Part shown: one piece after another, positions 28,658 to 38,702 of the stretch
How the letters are laid out: each line of letters begins with the position of its first letter
How positions within the stretch are numbered: the stretch's first letter is position 1
DNA from: Paraburkholderia sp. PGU19
GTDB lineage: Bacteria; Pseudomonadota; Gammaproteobacteria; Burkholderiales; Burkholderiaceae
Length of the DNA stretch: 64,000 nt
NCBI RefSeq assembly: GCF_013426915.1
Contig: NZ_AP023180.1
Span: 2,232,001-2,296,000, forward strand
Direction of reading: 5' to 3'
Notes under the pieces: model-generated
Told to the model about the DNA's origin: nothing
Databases searched by the model: none
What the model saw: only the letters and a program-made list of their open reading frames with translations
Translations under genes and position numbers: made by a program

Positions 28658-29488
28658 ATGACTAAACAAAATGGCGCTGAATGGCTCGCTCTGAATGACA
28701 AGGTCTGTGTCGTCACGGGCGCAGCGGGCGGCATAGGCAGTGCGATTGCGAAAGTGCTCGGAGAAAACGGCGCGCGTCTCGCATTGCTGGACCGTGAAGC
28801 AGGCAAGTGCGAAGACCTCGCGCAGACGCTCGGCGCGAACGGCATCGAAGCGTTTGCATTCGCGTGCGATATCGGCGACGCGAAAAGCGTCGAAGCGGCA
28901 GCGGCAAGTGTCGAAGCAAAACTCGGCGCTGCGGATGTGCTCGTCAACAATGCGGGCCTGTTGCGGCCGGGCGGCATCGAGGACATCGCGCTCGATGCAT
29001 GGAACGCGATGCTGCAAGTCAATCTCACCGGCTACATGCTGTGCTCGCAGGCGTTCGGCCGCGCGATGTTACGCAAGGGCGCGGGCAGCATCGTGCACGT
29101 TGCGTCGGTGGCTGCGCATCATCCGCAGACCTGGAGCGGTGCTTATAGCCCCGGCAAAGCAGCCGTGACGATGCTGTCGAAGCAGATCGCGGCCGAGTGG
29201 GGACCGCGCGGTGTGCGCAGCAACGCGGTTTGTCCGGGGATGATCCGTACGCCGTTGTCGGCGTCTTTCTACGCGCAAGGCGATGTCGAACAGCGCCGCA
29301 GCGCGATGACGGCGAACCGCCGCATCGGTGAGCCGGTCGATATCGCCGAAGTGGTCGCCTTTCTTGCGAGCCCTCGGGCGGGCTATGTGAACGGCACGGA
29401 ACTCGTCGTCGACGGTGGACTGGAATGCATGCTGATGGATCTGGTGCCGCGACCCGGTTATGACGCAAAGGCCAACCCGGCGCGCTAG
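28658..29488 (+). CDS. Short-chain dehydrogenase/reductase
   Basis: A 276-residue classical SDR. The NAD(P) motif TGAAGGIG is at about 20-27, the structural NNAG motif follows LVN, and the catalytic Ser plus YxxxK (GAYSPGK) are intact. The C-terminus is GTELVVDGGL. ATG 28658 is chosen because GGAG lies 6-9 bases upstream; an ATG at 28646 contains that site. It is the first gene of a four-gene operon with a KstD-like flavoprotein, so oxidation of a ring hydroxyl to a ketone is a natural guess. The substrate is not determined by sequence. Confidence 0.85.
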   Translation: MTKQNGAEWLALNDKVCVVTGAAGGIGSAIAKVLGENGARLALLDREAGKCEDLAQTLGANGIEAFAFACDIGDAKSVEAAAASVEAKLGAADVLVNNAGLLRPGGIEDIALDAWNAMLQVNLTGYMLCSQAFGRAMLRKGAGSIVHVASVAAHHPQTWSGAYSPGKAAVTMLSKQIAAEWGPRGVRSNAVCPGMIRTPLSASFYAQGDVEQRRSAMTANRRIGEPVDIAEVVAFLASPRAGYVNGTELVVDGGLECMLMDLVPRPGYDAKANPAR

Positions 29489-29521
29489 AGACCAAAAGAC
29501 ATTCGGCAGGAGACAGTCATC

Positions 29522-31279
29522 ATGAGTTCCAACACCCATTCACCCGCGCCGCTGACGTGCGATGTACTCGTCATCGGTTCGGGCGCAGGCGGATTATCGA
29601 CGGCGATCACGGCGCGCAAGCACGGGCTCGATGTCGTCGTGATCGAGAAGGAAGCGTACTTCGGCGGCACGACGGCGTTTTCGGGCGGCGTGCTGTGGAT
29701 ACCGGGCAACCGGCACGCGCGCGCGAACGGTGTCAACGACACACGCGAGGCGGCGAAGACTTATATGCGCAACGAAACAGGCGCGTTCTACGACGAAGCG
29801 GCCGTCGATGCATTCCTCGACACCGGCCCGCAAATGCTCGATTTCTTCGAGCGCGAAACGGAAGTCAAATTCGTACCGACGCTTTATCCCGACTATCACC
29901 CGGATGTGCAAGGCGGCGTCGATATCGGCCGCTCGGTGGTCGCGGCACCCTATGACGCGCGAGGGCTTGGCGATGACATTACACGTTTGCGTCCGCCGCT
30001 GAAGACGATCACGTTCATCGGCATGATGTTCAATTCGTCGAATGCCGATCTCAAGCATTTCTTCAACGCGACGCGCTCGATCAAGTCCGCCGTCTATGTG
30101 GCGAAGCGCCTGGCGAGCCATCTGAAGGATCTCGCGCTTTACCGGCGCGGCGTGCAGATCACGAGCGGCAATGCGCTTGCGGCGCGGCTCGCGAAAACGG
30201 CGCTTTCGTTGGGTATTCCGATTCACACGAATACGGCTGCGCAAGAACTCACGCTCTCGGACAAGCGCGTGACGGGCGCGGTCGTCAAAGGTCCGCAGGG
30301 CGAGATGCGTATCGCTGCACGGCGTGGCGTCGTGCTTGCATGCGGCGGATTTTCGCACGATATCGCGCGCATTGCCAAAGCGTATCCGCATGTGAAGCGC
30401 GGCGGCGAGCATTGTTCGCCGGTGCCGAAGGGCAACACGGGCGACGGCGCGCGCATGGCCGAAAGCGTCGGCGCTCAGGTGCCCATACGTTATCCGCAAC
30501 CCGCTGCGTGGATGCCCGTATCGCGCGTGCCGATGCGCGACGGTACGTTCGGTGTGTTTCCGCATCTTCTGGATCGCTACAAGCCGGGCATTATCGGCGT
30601 GACGCGCAAAGGCAAGCGCTTTACGAATGAAGCGAATTCTTATCACGACGTCGGCGCGGCGATGATCGAGGCATGTCGCGGCGAAAAGGACACGGCGATG
30701 TGGCTGATCTGCGATCACGCGACCATTCGCAAGTACGGGCTTGGTTACGCAAAGCCGGCACCGGTGCCATTGGGGTCGCTGCTGCGCAATGGCTATCTCG
30801 TCAAAGGGCGCACGCTTGGCGAACTTGCACGACGTGCGGGTATCGACGCCAAAGCGCTCGACACCACGGTACGCACCTACAACGAAAGCGCAGTGCGTGG
30901 CGAAGACCCCGAGTTCGGGCGCGGTTCGACATCATTCAACCGCTATCTCGCCGATCCCGAATGCAAGCCCAATCCCTGCGTCGCGCCAATCGGCAACGGC
31001 CCTTACTACGCGCTCAAGGTCGTGATGGGCGACCTGGGAACCTTCGACGGCATCACGACGGCTGTCACGGGAGAGGTGCTGGATGCACGTGGTGTCGTCA
31101 TCGACGGGCTGTACGCAGTCGGCAACGATCGCGCGAGCGTGATGGGCGGCAACTATCCAGGCGCGGGCATCACGCTCGGCCCGATCATGACATTCGGCTA
31201 CATCACGGGACGACGCCTTGCGGGTATCGCGGATCACGCGGCGAACGCGCAACAGAAGCGGCAATCTGAAACGGCATAG
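29522..31279 (+). CDS. KstD-like FAD-dependent dehydrogenase
   Basis: A 585-residue flavoprotein of the 3-ketosteroid delta1-dehydrogenase/fumarate-reductase superfamily. The N-terminal FAD motif is GSGAGGLSTAITARKHG, followed by the KstD signature FGGTTAFSGGVLWIPGN. Near the C-terminus GPYYALKVVMGDLGTFDG matches the family active-site segment. KstD-like enzymes introduce a double bond next to a ring ketone. In an operon with an SDR and near pobA, a 4-oxocyclohexanecarboxylate-type desaturase is plausible but unproven. The gene lies 33 bp after the SDR. Confidence 0.85.
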   Translation: MSSNTHSPAPLTCDVLVIGSGAGGLSTAITARKHGLDVVVIEKEAYFGGTTAFSGGVLWIPGNRHARANGVNDTREAAKTYMRNETGAFYDEAAVDAFLDTGPQMLDFFERETEVKFVPTLYPDYHPDVQGGVDIGRSVVAAPYDARGLGDDITRLRPPLKTITFIGMMFNSSNADLKHFFNATRSIKSAVYVAKRLASHLKDLALYRRGVQITSGNALAARLAKTALSLGIPIHTNTAAQELTLSDKRVTGAVVKGPQGEMRIAARRGVVLACGGFSHDIARIAKAYPHVKRGGEHCSPVPKGNTGDGARMAESVGAQVPIRYPQPAAWMPVSRVPMRDGTFGVFPHLLDRYKPGIIGVTRKGKRFTNEANSYHDVGAAMIEACRGEKDTAMWLICDHATIRKYGLGYAKPAPVPLGSLLRNGYLVKGRTLGELARRAGIDAKALDTTVRTYNESAVRGEDPEFGRGSTSFNRYLADPECKPNPCVAPIGNGPYYALKVVMGDLGTFDGITTAVTGEVLDARGVVIDGLYAVGNDRASVMGGNYPGAGITLGPIMTFGYITGRRLAGIADHAANAQQKRQSETA

Positions 31280-31290
31280 AGGACAGAACC

Positions 31291-31629
31291 ATGAGTAGCG
31301 GCAAACCTTTTATCGATCACCGCATCTACACGATCCGGCCACGCGGCATGGCGGAATTCATCGAAGTATTCGATCGTCTCGCGATGCCTATTCAATTGAA
31401 GTACCTCGGCGCGCCGGTCGGTTTCTATATGAGCGATATCGGCGCACTCAACCAGGTCGTGCATCTGTGGGGCTACGAGAGCATCGGCGATTACGACCAG
31501 CGCCGCACCGCACGCGACGCGGACCCGGAATGGCCCGCTTATTTGCAGGCATCGGCGCATCTGATCGTCGCGCAGGAAAGCAGGATTATCCGGCGCGTCG
31601 AATTCAGAAGCCTTACTGCGTTGCGATAG
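31291..31629 (+). CDS. NIPSNAP-family protein
   Basis: A 112-residue small protein of the NIPSNAP/dimeric alpha-beta-barrel type: it opens with DHRIYTIRPRGMAEFIEVFD and carries HLWGYESIGDYDQRR. Bacterial members have no settled biochemical role but often lie in catabolic operons. It sits 11 bp after the flavoprotein gene and 70 bp before the transporter gene, so it is part of the operon. The length is typical. Confidence 0.85.
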   Translation: MSSGKPFIDHRIYTIRPRGMAEFIEVFDRLAMPIQLKYLGAPVGFYMSDIGALNQVVHLWGYESIGDYDQRRTARDADPEWPAYLQASAHLIVAQESRIIRRVEFRSLTALR

Positions 31630-31699
31630 AAGAAAAAGAACAGGCAGCGACATCACATATATGCGCGAGAAGCATCAGACGCATTCAAGGAGACACGCA

Positions 31700-33064
31700 A
31701 TGCAGCAGCCCAAACACACGGTCGATGTGCAGAACTTCATTGACAGCCAACGCTTTTCGCCTTTTCAATGGACGATACTTGTCCTCTGTTTCCTGGTCGT
31801 CGCGGCCGATGGCTTCGATACGGCCGCAGTTGGTTTCATCGCACCTTCGCTGGTGCAGGACTGGGGCGTTGCCCGCAGCGCGCTAGGGCCCGCGATGAGC
31901 GCCGCGCTCGTCGGTCTGGGCATCGGCGCATTGGGTGCGGGGCCGATTGCCGATCGCGTTGGACGCAAAACGGTGCTGGTTTTGTCGGTGTTTTTCTTTG
32001 GCCTATGGAGCCTCGCTGCGGCACGCGCGGATTCGATTGAATCGTTGACGGCACTGCGCTTCATGACGGGACTTGGACTCGGCGCTGCGATGCCCAATGC
32101 GGTCACGTTGATGTCCGAATACGCGCCGTCCCGCATTCGCGCCGTCGCCGTGAATGCGATGTTCTGCGGCTTTTCGTGCGGCCTTGCGATTGGCGGTATC
32201 GCGTCCGCGTGGCTCATTCCGCATTTCGGCTGGCATAGCGTGCTCGTAGCAGGCGGTGTTGGACCGATCGTGTTGACGCTCGTGCTCATCATGCTGCTGC
32301 CTGAATCTGCGCAATTCATGGTGACGAGGAAGCGCGGCGACGCGCGTATCGCAAAGGTTCTTTCGCGTATCGCCAAAGACGCGCGCCTCGGTGAATGCAG
32401 GTTCGTTACGGGTGAGCAGGTGGCGGAGCATCGCGGGTCTGCATTGCGTGTGGTGCTCTCGTCGCGTTTCCGCTTTGGCACGCTGATGCTGTGGCTCGCC
32501 TATTTCATGGGACTGTTGATCTATTACCTGCTGACCAACTGGTTGCCCACGCTTTTCAAGGACACTGGGTTTTCGGGGCAAAACGCGGCGTTGATGACTT
32601 CGCTGTTTCCGCTTGGTGGTGTGCTCGGGAATCTGAGTGTCGGCTGGTTGATGGACCGGTTCAGGGCGAATCGCGTGATTGCGTGTACGTATGTCATGGC
32701 GGCCGTGCTGGTTATGCTTGTGGGGCACGGTCTTGGACACCAGGTGTGGCTCGGTACGCTCATTTTTCTGACGGGCACGGTTGTGACGTCGGCTGTTACG
32801 TCGATGTCTGCGCTTGCTGCGAGCTTCTATCCGACTGAAGGACGTGCTACGGGTGTGGCGTGGATGCTCGGTGTGGGGCGGATCGGTGGCGTGGCGGGCG
32901 CGCTCGTTGGCGCTGCGTTGATGGGGCTGGGCTGGCAGTTTGGATCGGTGTTTAGTTTGCTCGCGGTGCCTGCGATGATTGCTGCGTTAGGTGTCTTCGC
33001 CGTGGCAGGGCGTGTGCGGGTGTCGGGGATCGGAGCGGCCGATTTGACGCCAGCCGTGGAGTGA
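31700..33064 (+). CDS. Aromatic acid:H+ symporter, MFS (AAHS) family
   Basis: A 454-residue, 12-helix transporter. The AAHS signature DGFDTAAVGFIAPSLVQDWG is in helix 1, and the conserved loop 2-3 motif GPIADRVGRK is present. PcaK-type relatives import 4-hydroxybenzoate, protocatechuate and related ring acids. ATG 31700 follows AAGGAGACACGCA. It is the last gene of the SDR operon. Its presence argues that the pathway substrate is a carboxylated ring compound. The repeat element cluster begins right after its stop. Confidence 0.9.
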   Translation: MQQPKHTVDVQNFIDSQRFSPFQWTILVLCFLVVAADGFDTAAVGFIAPSLVQDWGVARSALGPAMSAALVGLGIGALGAGPIADRVGRKTVLVLSVFFFGLWSLAAARADSIESLTALRFMTGLGLGAAMPNAVTLMSEYAPSRIRAVAVNAMFCGFSCGLAIGGIASAWLIPHFGWHSVLVAGGVGPIVLTLVLIMLLPESAQFMVTRKRGDARIAKVLSRIAKDARLGECRFVTGEQVAEHRGSALRVVLSSRFRFGTLMLWLAYFMGLLIYYLLTNWLPTLFKDTGFSGQNAALMTSLFPLGGVLGNLSVGWLMDRFRANRVIACTYVMAAVLVMLVGHGLGHQVWLGTLIFLTGTVVTSAVTSMSALAASFYPTEGRATGVAWMLGVGRIGGVAGALVGAALMGLGWQFGSVFSLLAVPAMIAALGVFAVAGRVRVSGIGAADLTPAVE

Positions 33065-33111
33065 AGCGGTTTGCCATTGTGCTTTTTTGTTTGCGGTGGA
33101 ATTTGCGTTAT

Positions 33112-34331
33112 GGCTTCGTGGCGCGGCCGGTTTGGTTTTTTTGGGGTTTTCGCTGGCATCCGCGTTTTGTTAGCGTGCTTCACACGTCGCCCCTGTGCGG
33201 GGCGGCACCTACTTTTCTTTGCCGCCGCAAAGAAAAGTAGGCAAAAGAAAGCGGCTAACACCGCCAGCTCGTGTGCTTGCCTGAGGGCCCCCAAAGGTTC
33301 CTACGCCTCACACGGCAATCACGTGACCCATGTGCGTTGCCAGCGCTCTTGCGGTGCGCCTCACCCGCTTCACGCACCCGCGCTGCATCATGCCGTGTCA
33401 GGCATTCCACGGCCGCCCAGGTGGCAAACTGTGTGTAGGCCGTAGTGCTCCACACGCCTCACTCCGGACCGATAGCGCACGCGTCCCACCCTGTAAGAGC
33501 GCTAGCCTATACGCCGTGACAACCTACACACAGTTTGCCACCTGGGCGGCGCATACCATTCGCTGCCGCTCGGCCGAATACGGGTATTCGAAGCGGGTGA
33601 GGCGCTCATTCAAAGCGTTGGCAACGAACGCGAACAGAAATGCTGCCGTGTGAAGCGTAAGACCAGTTGGGGGCCCTCAGGCAAGAAGAAATGTTGGCGG
33701 TGTTAGCCGCTTTCTTTTGCCTAGGCAAAAGAAAGCGGCTCACACCGCCAGTTCTAGTTTTTGCCTGAGGGCCCCAACGGGTCTTACGCTTCACACGGCA
33801 ATCACGTGACCCATGTTCGTTGCCAACGCTATTGCGGTGCGCCTCACCCGCTTCACGCACCCGCACTGCATCATGCCGTGCCAGCTATTCCACCGCCGCC
33901 CAGGTGGCAAACTGTGTGTCGGCCGTAGCGCCACACACGCCTCACTTCGAACCGATAGCGCACGCGCACCACCCTGTAAGGGCGCCACGCTATACGACGC
34001 GACAACCTACACACAGTTTGCCACCTGGGCGGCACATACCAGTCGCTGCCGCTTGCCTGTGCAAATGCATTCGAAGCGGGTGAGGCGTTTATTCAAAGCG
34101 TTGGCAACACGCGCCAGCAGCGCCGTTGCCATGTGAAGCGTAAGACCGTTTGGGGGCCCTCAGGCAGGAAGAAATGTTGGCGGTGTTAGCCGCTTTCTTT
34201 TGCCTACTTTTCTTTGCGGCGGCAAAGAAAAGTAGGTGCCGCCCCGCACAGGGGCGACGCGTGAAGCAGGCTAACGAATCGCGGATGCCAGCGCAAACAC
34301 AAGCAAACCAAACAAGCCGCGCCACGAAGGC
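33112..34331. repeat. Palindromic repeat element, copy 1 (two fused units)
   Basis: A tandem double unit between the converging MFS and thioesterase genes. Each unit has nearly self-complementary outer arms and an inner 28-bp inverted pair (33412-33439 with 33523-33550; 33895-33922 with 34006-34033) separated by exactly 83 bp. The units meet at CCTAGG (33720-33725), where the terminal hairpin seen at the outer ends is missing. Outer ends carry the GCTGGCATCCGCG motif in opposite orientation (from 33151; to 34293). No credible gene lies inside. Confidence 0.85.
33208..33241. repeat. Terminal hairpin of the repeat element (example)
   Basis: CCTACTTTTCTTTGC and GCAAAGAAAAGTAGG are perfect 15-bp arms around a CGCC loop. 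The same hairpin marks both ends of each element: near 34204-34235, 36881-36916, 37393-37427, 46417-46450, 46929-46962, 51987-52019 and 52499-52532. Only the internal junction of copy 1 lacks it. Confidence 0.8.
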
Positions 34332-34426
34332 AAACCGCGAATGCCAGCGCAGAGGCAAACCGAACCGCATAGCGGACACCAGCAAAAAAGCCAAAAACGC
34401 CAACTGAGGCGTCGCAGACAAAAAAA

Positions 34427-34882
34427 TCACTCGTGCAAACGTCGCTCCTCATACGGAGCCCCAGCCTCCGTCCCATCCCCCATACGATTGATCGTCCCCT
34501 GCGCGACAGCGACAAGCCGTTCCTTATCCCCATCGGTAACAAACACATTGCACTGACAGGTGGCCTGCTGCCGCCCCACATACACCACTTCCGCCCGCGC
34601 CATCAGCACACCCGTCATCGCGGGCCGCAGATAGTTGATCTTGTACTCGCCCGTCACAACGCGAGGCCCAAGCGCCAGCGCGCCAGCAAAAGTGAGCGCG
34701 TTATCGGCGAGATAACTGATCACGCCGCCATGCACGAAACCATGCTGTTGCCGCAATTCGTCGCGGATCGGCAGGCACAGCGTCAACTCATTCGCACCGA
34801 CATACATCAGTTCGGTGCCGAGCAGCACGCTGAATGGCTGGGCGTGCAGTGCGCCACGCGCCCGGTCGAGTAGGTCTGTCAT
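34427..34882 (-). CDS. PaaI-type hotdog thioesterase
   Basis: A 151-residue single hotdog-fold protein of the PaaI/YbgC-like acyl-CoA thioesterase group. The catalytic region reads QQHGFVHGGVISYLADNALT, with the typical HGG motif at the start of the hot-dog helix. Substrates are probably aryl- or acyl-CoA thioesters, but specificity cannot be read from sequence. It is monocistronic, with its 3' end facing repeat copy 1. Frames further right on the minus strand arise from the repeat and are not part of it. Confidence 0.87.
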   Translation of the reverse strand: MTDLLDRARGALHAQPFSVLLGTELMYVGANELTLCLPIRDELRQQHGFVHGGVISYLADNALTFAGALALGPRVVTGEYKINYLRPAMTGVLMARAEVVYVGRQQATCQCNVFVTDGDKERLVAVAQGTINRMGDGTEAGAPYEERRLHE

Positions 34883-35052
34883 CGTCGTTCCTTCGGGCTT
34901 AACCCGCGTGGCGATGTCCCCACTCTAGGAAGCGCAAATGCAGCGCGTCAAGGGAATTCGAAGAATTGCACGGCAATTGTTGTGCAAATCGACGTAATCG
35001 CGTGCGTAAGCTTCCGAAATACTCACACATCAGGAATTTTGCGGGCGAACAC

Positions 35053-35080
35053 TCAAGGCATTGCCCGACATTGCCGTAAA
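35053..35080 (+). promoter_or_regulatory. FliA (sigma28) promoter of chemoreceptor gene
   Basis: TCAAG-N15-GCCGTAAA, 43 bp before the chemoreceptor start. The second chemoreceptor gene has the same arrangement (TAAAG-N15-GCCGTTAA), so both fit a flagellar sigma factor. Confidence 0.6.
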
Positions 35081-35122
35081 CCCGGATGCACTCCCGTCCC
35101 TCTCAGCAATTCAGGTGTTTCG

Positions 35123-36732
35123 ATGTTCAGCAAGATCAAAGTCGCTTCAGGCTTGTTATGCGTTTTGGCCGCTTTTTGTATTTTCCAGCTGGTGACGGAG
35201 GGGCTCGGATTCTGGTCGATGACCCGCACGCACGACGACGTCAACGATCTCTCGAACGTCGCGCTGCATCAGGTGAATGCCGTCAATGAGACGACGCAGC
35301 ATCTGATGGACGCACGCATCAACCTGTCGCGCGCCGGCACGCGGATGGTGCGCGGCGGCGCGGAGCCAACCGACATCGTCCAGCACGCGCGCGAGCAGCT
35401 CACCGCCGCGGACCGCTCGTTCACGGCCTTCATGAACGCCCCGAAACTCAACGACGAAAACAACGCGCGCGCCGCCGCGCTCAACGAGAAGTACCAGAAG
35501 ATTCACACTGCGCTCGGCGAACTCGCGCAATACCTCGACGCGGGCAACATTCAGGCGTTCCTCGATCAGCCGACCCAAGGCATGCAGGACGCGTATCTGA
35601 CCGAGTTGCACAACTTCACGCAATTCGGCGACGCGACGGGCCGCGCATCGATGGATTCGATCGATGAACGTCAGACGCTGTTCCGTTCGGTTGGCCTCGT
35701 GATTCTCGCGCTGCTGCTGGCGGGGACGGGGGCGTTTACGTGGCATTGCGGCGCGGCGTCGTGGGTCCGCTGGAAGAGGCGGGCCGGCACTTCGAGCGCA
35801 TCGCGCAAGGCCGCCTGAACCAGCCGATCGAAGCGCGCGGCACGAATGAAATCGGGCGTTTGTTCTCGGGCCTGTCGGTGATGCAGGCGAGCGTGGCGCG
35901 CACTGTGAAGACCGTGCGCGAAGCCGCCGATTCGATCTATATCGGCGCCGACGAAATTGCCACGGGCAATGCCGATCTGTCGGCGCGCACGGAGAATCAG
36001 GCTGCGTCGCTCGAAGAGACGGCGTCGAGCATGGAAGAGCTGACGGCGACGGTGCGCCAGAACGCCGACCACGCACGCGAAGCGAATGCGCTCGCGGAGA
36101 CTGCACTCGATGCGACCTCGCATGGCAGTGAGGTCGTCAATCAGGTCGTCGCGAAGATGCACGGCATCGCCCAAAGCTCGGACCGTATTGCGGAGATCAT
36201 CACGGTGATCGACGGGATCGCGTTCCAGACCAACATTCTCGCGTTGAACGCGGCCGTCGAAGCGGCGCGCGCGGGAGAGCAGGGACGCGGCTTTGCTGTT
36301 GTCGCGGGTGAGGTGCGCGGTCTCGCGCAGCGCAGCGCGCAGTCGGCGAAGGAGATCAAGCAACTGATCAGCGAGTCGGTCGCGGAGATTCAGGGCGGAT
36401 CGGTGCTGGTCGAACGCGCGGGGGAGGCGATGCGCAATGTGTCGGAGTCGATCTCGCGTGTCACGCAGATGATGGCTGAGATTAGCGCTTCATCGCTCGA
36501 GCAGAGCACGGGTATCGAGCAGGTCAATCAGGCCGTCGTGCAGATGGATGAGATGACGCAGCAGAACGCGGCGCTCGTTGAGGAGGCTGCGGCTGCGGCT
36601 TCTTCGTTGCATCAGCAGACGCGGCAGATGAAGGATGCTGTGGCTGCGTTTGAGATTTCTGATGTGGTTTTGATTTCGCATCGCACGCGGGGGGGATTGG
36701 CGCCGGTGCTCGGCGGGCATGTTGTTGTTTGA
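35123..36732 (+). pseudogene. Methyl-accepting chemotaxis protein, frameshifted
   Basis: A chemoreceptor with an N-terminal membrane helix (KVASGLLCVLAAFCIFQL), a four-helix-bundle ligand domain (about 30-190), a second helix ending near 35742, a HAMP region and the conserved signalling hairpin ([20 protein letters not shown]). Translation from ATG 35123 breaks near 35741-35745: the frame changes by one base at TTTACGTGG-CATTGCGG. Restoring one G gives [20 protein letters not shown] and a continuous receptor of about 536 residues. The loss is within a short G run, so either a recent mutation or a sequencing error is possible. FliA promoter upstream. Confidence 0.85.
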
Positions 36733-36788
36733 ACGCACGCGTTCGGGTTTTTTGGGGGGGCTTTGCGTTGGGCCACGCGTTAGCGGTT

Positions 36789-37517
36789 TTCGTGGCGCGT
36801 TCGGTTTGGTTTGCTCGTGTTGTCGCTGGCATCCGCGATTTGTTAGCGTGCTTCAGGCGTCGCCCCTGTGCGGGGCGGCGCCTACTTTTCTTTGCCGCCG
36901 CCAAAGAAAAGTAGGCAAAAGAAAGCGGCTCACACCGCCAGTTCTTGTGTTTGCCTGAGGGCCCCCAACCGGTCTTACGCCTCACACGGCAATCACGTGA
37001 CCCATGCTCGTTGCCAGCGCTCTAAATGTACGCCTCACCCGCTTCACGCACCCGCGCCGCATCATGCCGTGCCAGCTATTCCACCGCCGCCCAGGTGGCA
37101 AACTGTGTGTAGGCCGTAGCACTCGAAACGCCTCACTCCGGACCGATAGCGCCCGCGTTCCACCCTGTAAGAGCGCTACCCTATACGACGCGACAACCTA
37201 CACACAGTTTGCCACCTGGGCGGCACAAACCGTTCGCTGCCGCCGGCAAATGTGCGGGTGTGTGAAGCGGGTGAGGCGCACATTTAGAGCGTTGGCAACA
37301 CGCGCGAACAAAGACGTTGCCGTGCGAAGCATAAGACCCGTTGGGGGCCCTCAGGCAAACACAAGAACTGGCGGTGTGAGCCGCTTTCTTTTGCCTACTT
37401 TTCTTTGCGGCGGCAAAGAAAAGTAGGTGCCGCCCCGCACAGGGGCGACGCCTGAAGCGCGAAGGCAAAACGCGGATGCCAGCGACAACACGAGCAAACC
37501 AAACCGAACGCGCCGCA
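36789..37517. repeat. Palindromic repeat element, copy 2
   Basis: A single unit between the converging chemoreceptor pseudogene and epimerase gene. Long outer arms at 36881-36992 and 37317-37427 are nearly exact reverse complements. The inner 28-bp pair is at 37086-37113 and 37197-37224 with an 83-bp spacer. Flanking GCTGGCATCCGCG motifs extend the symmetry outward. By eye it is almost identical, in reverse orientation, to copy 3 at 46331-47057. Confidence 0.88.
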
Positions 37518-37601
37518 AAGGCAAACCGCGGATGCCAGCGTAAAGTCCAAAACACCTAACGGCAACGCCCGCACCGCGAAGACGACGCACTCAACAAAAC
37601 A

Positions 37602-38702
37602 TCAAACCTCGGGCAACGCCAGATAAGCAGTAGCAAGATGATACGGCGTCGTCGAAGGCATCTCCGCCCGCGAGACCTCACCCGTTTGCGTCCTGCATTC
37701 AACCCAGCCACGCGCATTCAAAAACCGCGGCTGGAACCGCCCAATCTGCTGCGGCAACACTGCCCGCACCTCGGCATCATCATGCACAGCAAGCGCACGC
37801 AGATACTCCGTCTGCGCCCAGATCCGCTGAGTTGAATCCTCGACCCCACCCGCTTCATCGAGCGCCGCATGCACGCCGCCCGTCGCCGCATCGACGCCCC
37901 TTTCGTGCGCGAACAGAAACGCCCGCGCGAGCGCCTCGCGCAAACCCGACCCGGCGAGCAGATCGCCCGCCTGCCTCACGAGCCAGAACCATTCGAACTG
38001 ATGCCCCGGCTCTAGCCGGTTATCCGCACTGCCCAAGGGCAATTCAGCGATACACCCCGTCGGCTGATGCACGAAAGTACGCGCAATGGCGTCACCGAGC
38101 CTGGCGAGCGCCGTATCGAACGCGGCGTCCTGAGTCGCGGCGCGCGCCGCGAGCCATGCCTCCGTCAGATGCATCAGCGGGTTTTGCAACGGCATGCCGT
38201 CCGTGCCCGAGAAGCCGGCATCGAGCGCAGCGTGTAGCAGGCCATCACGGGCAGCGAAGCGGTCCTCGATCAGCGACGACGCGCGATGCACGATGTCCAG
38301 TGCATCGCGGTTGCCCGAACGCGCGCCGTATTCGGCGCATGCGAACACAACGAACGCGTGGGTGTACAGGTCTTTGGTGGTGTCGAGCGGCACGCCTTGT
38401 GCGTCCACGCTATAGAACCATCCACCATGCGTGCTGTCCTGAAAGATACGGGTCAGCGATTCGAACAGACGCTGCGCATGCTCCATCTCGCCTGCCAGCG
38501 CGAAAACGAACAGCTGCCGCGCGCAGGCCATTGCGCGGTAACGCGTGACGGGAAGCGGTGTGCGGCCGTCGGTGGCGACGGCTTCGTACGGCAGTCCAAG
38601 GGCGGCGTTGAAACCCGGGCCTCGCCAGATCGGCAGGATGACGCGCGCGAAATGCTCGCGCAGCGCGGCTGCGAGCTCAGGCGTCGATGCAGTTGCATTC
38701 AT
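37602..38702 (-). CDS. AGE-family sugar epimerase/isomerase
   Basis: A 366-residue (alpha/alpha)6-barrel protein of the N-acylglucosamine 2-epimerase/mannose isomerase family. Recognisable barrel segments include RYRAMACARQLFVFALAGE, HGGWFYSVDAQGVPLDTTKD, the LYTHAFVVFACAEY helix and EPGHQFEWFWLVRQAGDLL, which holds the catalytic His region. Members interconvert free sugars such as mannose, fructose and glucose; the substrate is not determinable here. ATG 38702 matches the family N-terminus better than the upstream frame. It is monocistronic and convergent with copy 2. Confidence 0.85.
   Translation of the reverse strand: MNATASTPELAAALREHFARVILPIWRGPGFNAALGLPYEAVATDGRTPLPVTRYRAMACARQLFVFALAGEMEHAQRLFESLTRIFQDSTHGGWFYSVDAQGVPLDTTKDLYTHAFVVFACAEYGARSGNRDALDIVHRASSLIEDRFAARDGLLHAALDAGFSGTDGMPLQNPLMHLTEAWLAARAATQDAAFDTALARLGDAIARTFVHQPTGCIAELPLGSADNRLEPGHQFEWFWLVRQAGDLLAGSGLREALARAFLFAHERGVDAATGGVHAALDEAGGVEDSTQRIWAQTEYLRALAVHDDAEVRAVLPQQIGRFQPRFLNARGWVECRTQTGEVSRAEMPSTTPYHLATAYLALPEV

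Noticed and set aside
33412..34033. Repeated 28-mers considered as a CRISPR array
   Set aside because: The 28-mers alternate in orientation as inverted pairs with a conserved 83-bp spacer, whereas CRISPR repeats are direct with variable spacers. No cas gene is present.
33255..34430. Many short reading frames inside repeat copy 1 (and copies 2-4), often containing runs like AAAKKSRQKKAA or HSLPPGR
   Set aside because: They occur in several frames on both strands, recur wherever the repeat occurs, lack ribosome binding sites and follow the palindrome rather than codon constraints. Similar database 'hypothetical proteins' would be artefacts.
36789..37517. Repeat considered as an integron attC site or a classical insertion sequence
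   Set aside because: No integrase or transposase gene and no gene cassettes; the unit is several times longer than attC and has nested rather than simple attC symmetry. A non-autonomous element remains possible.
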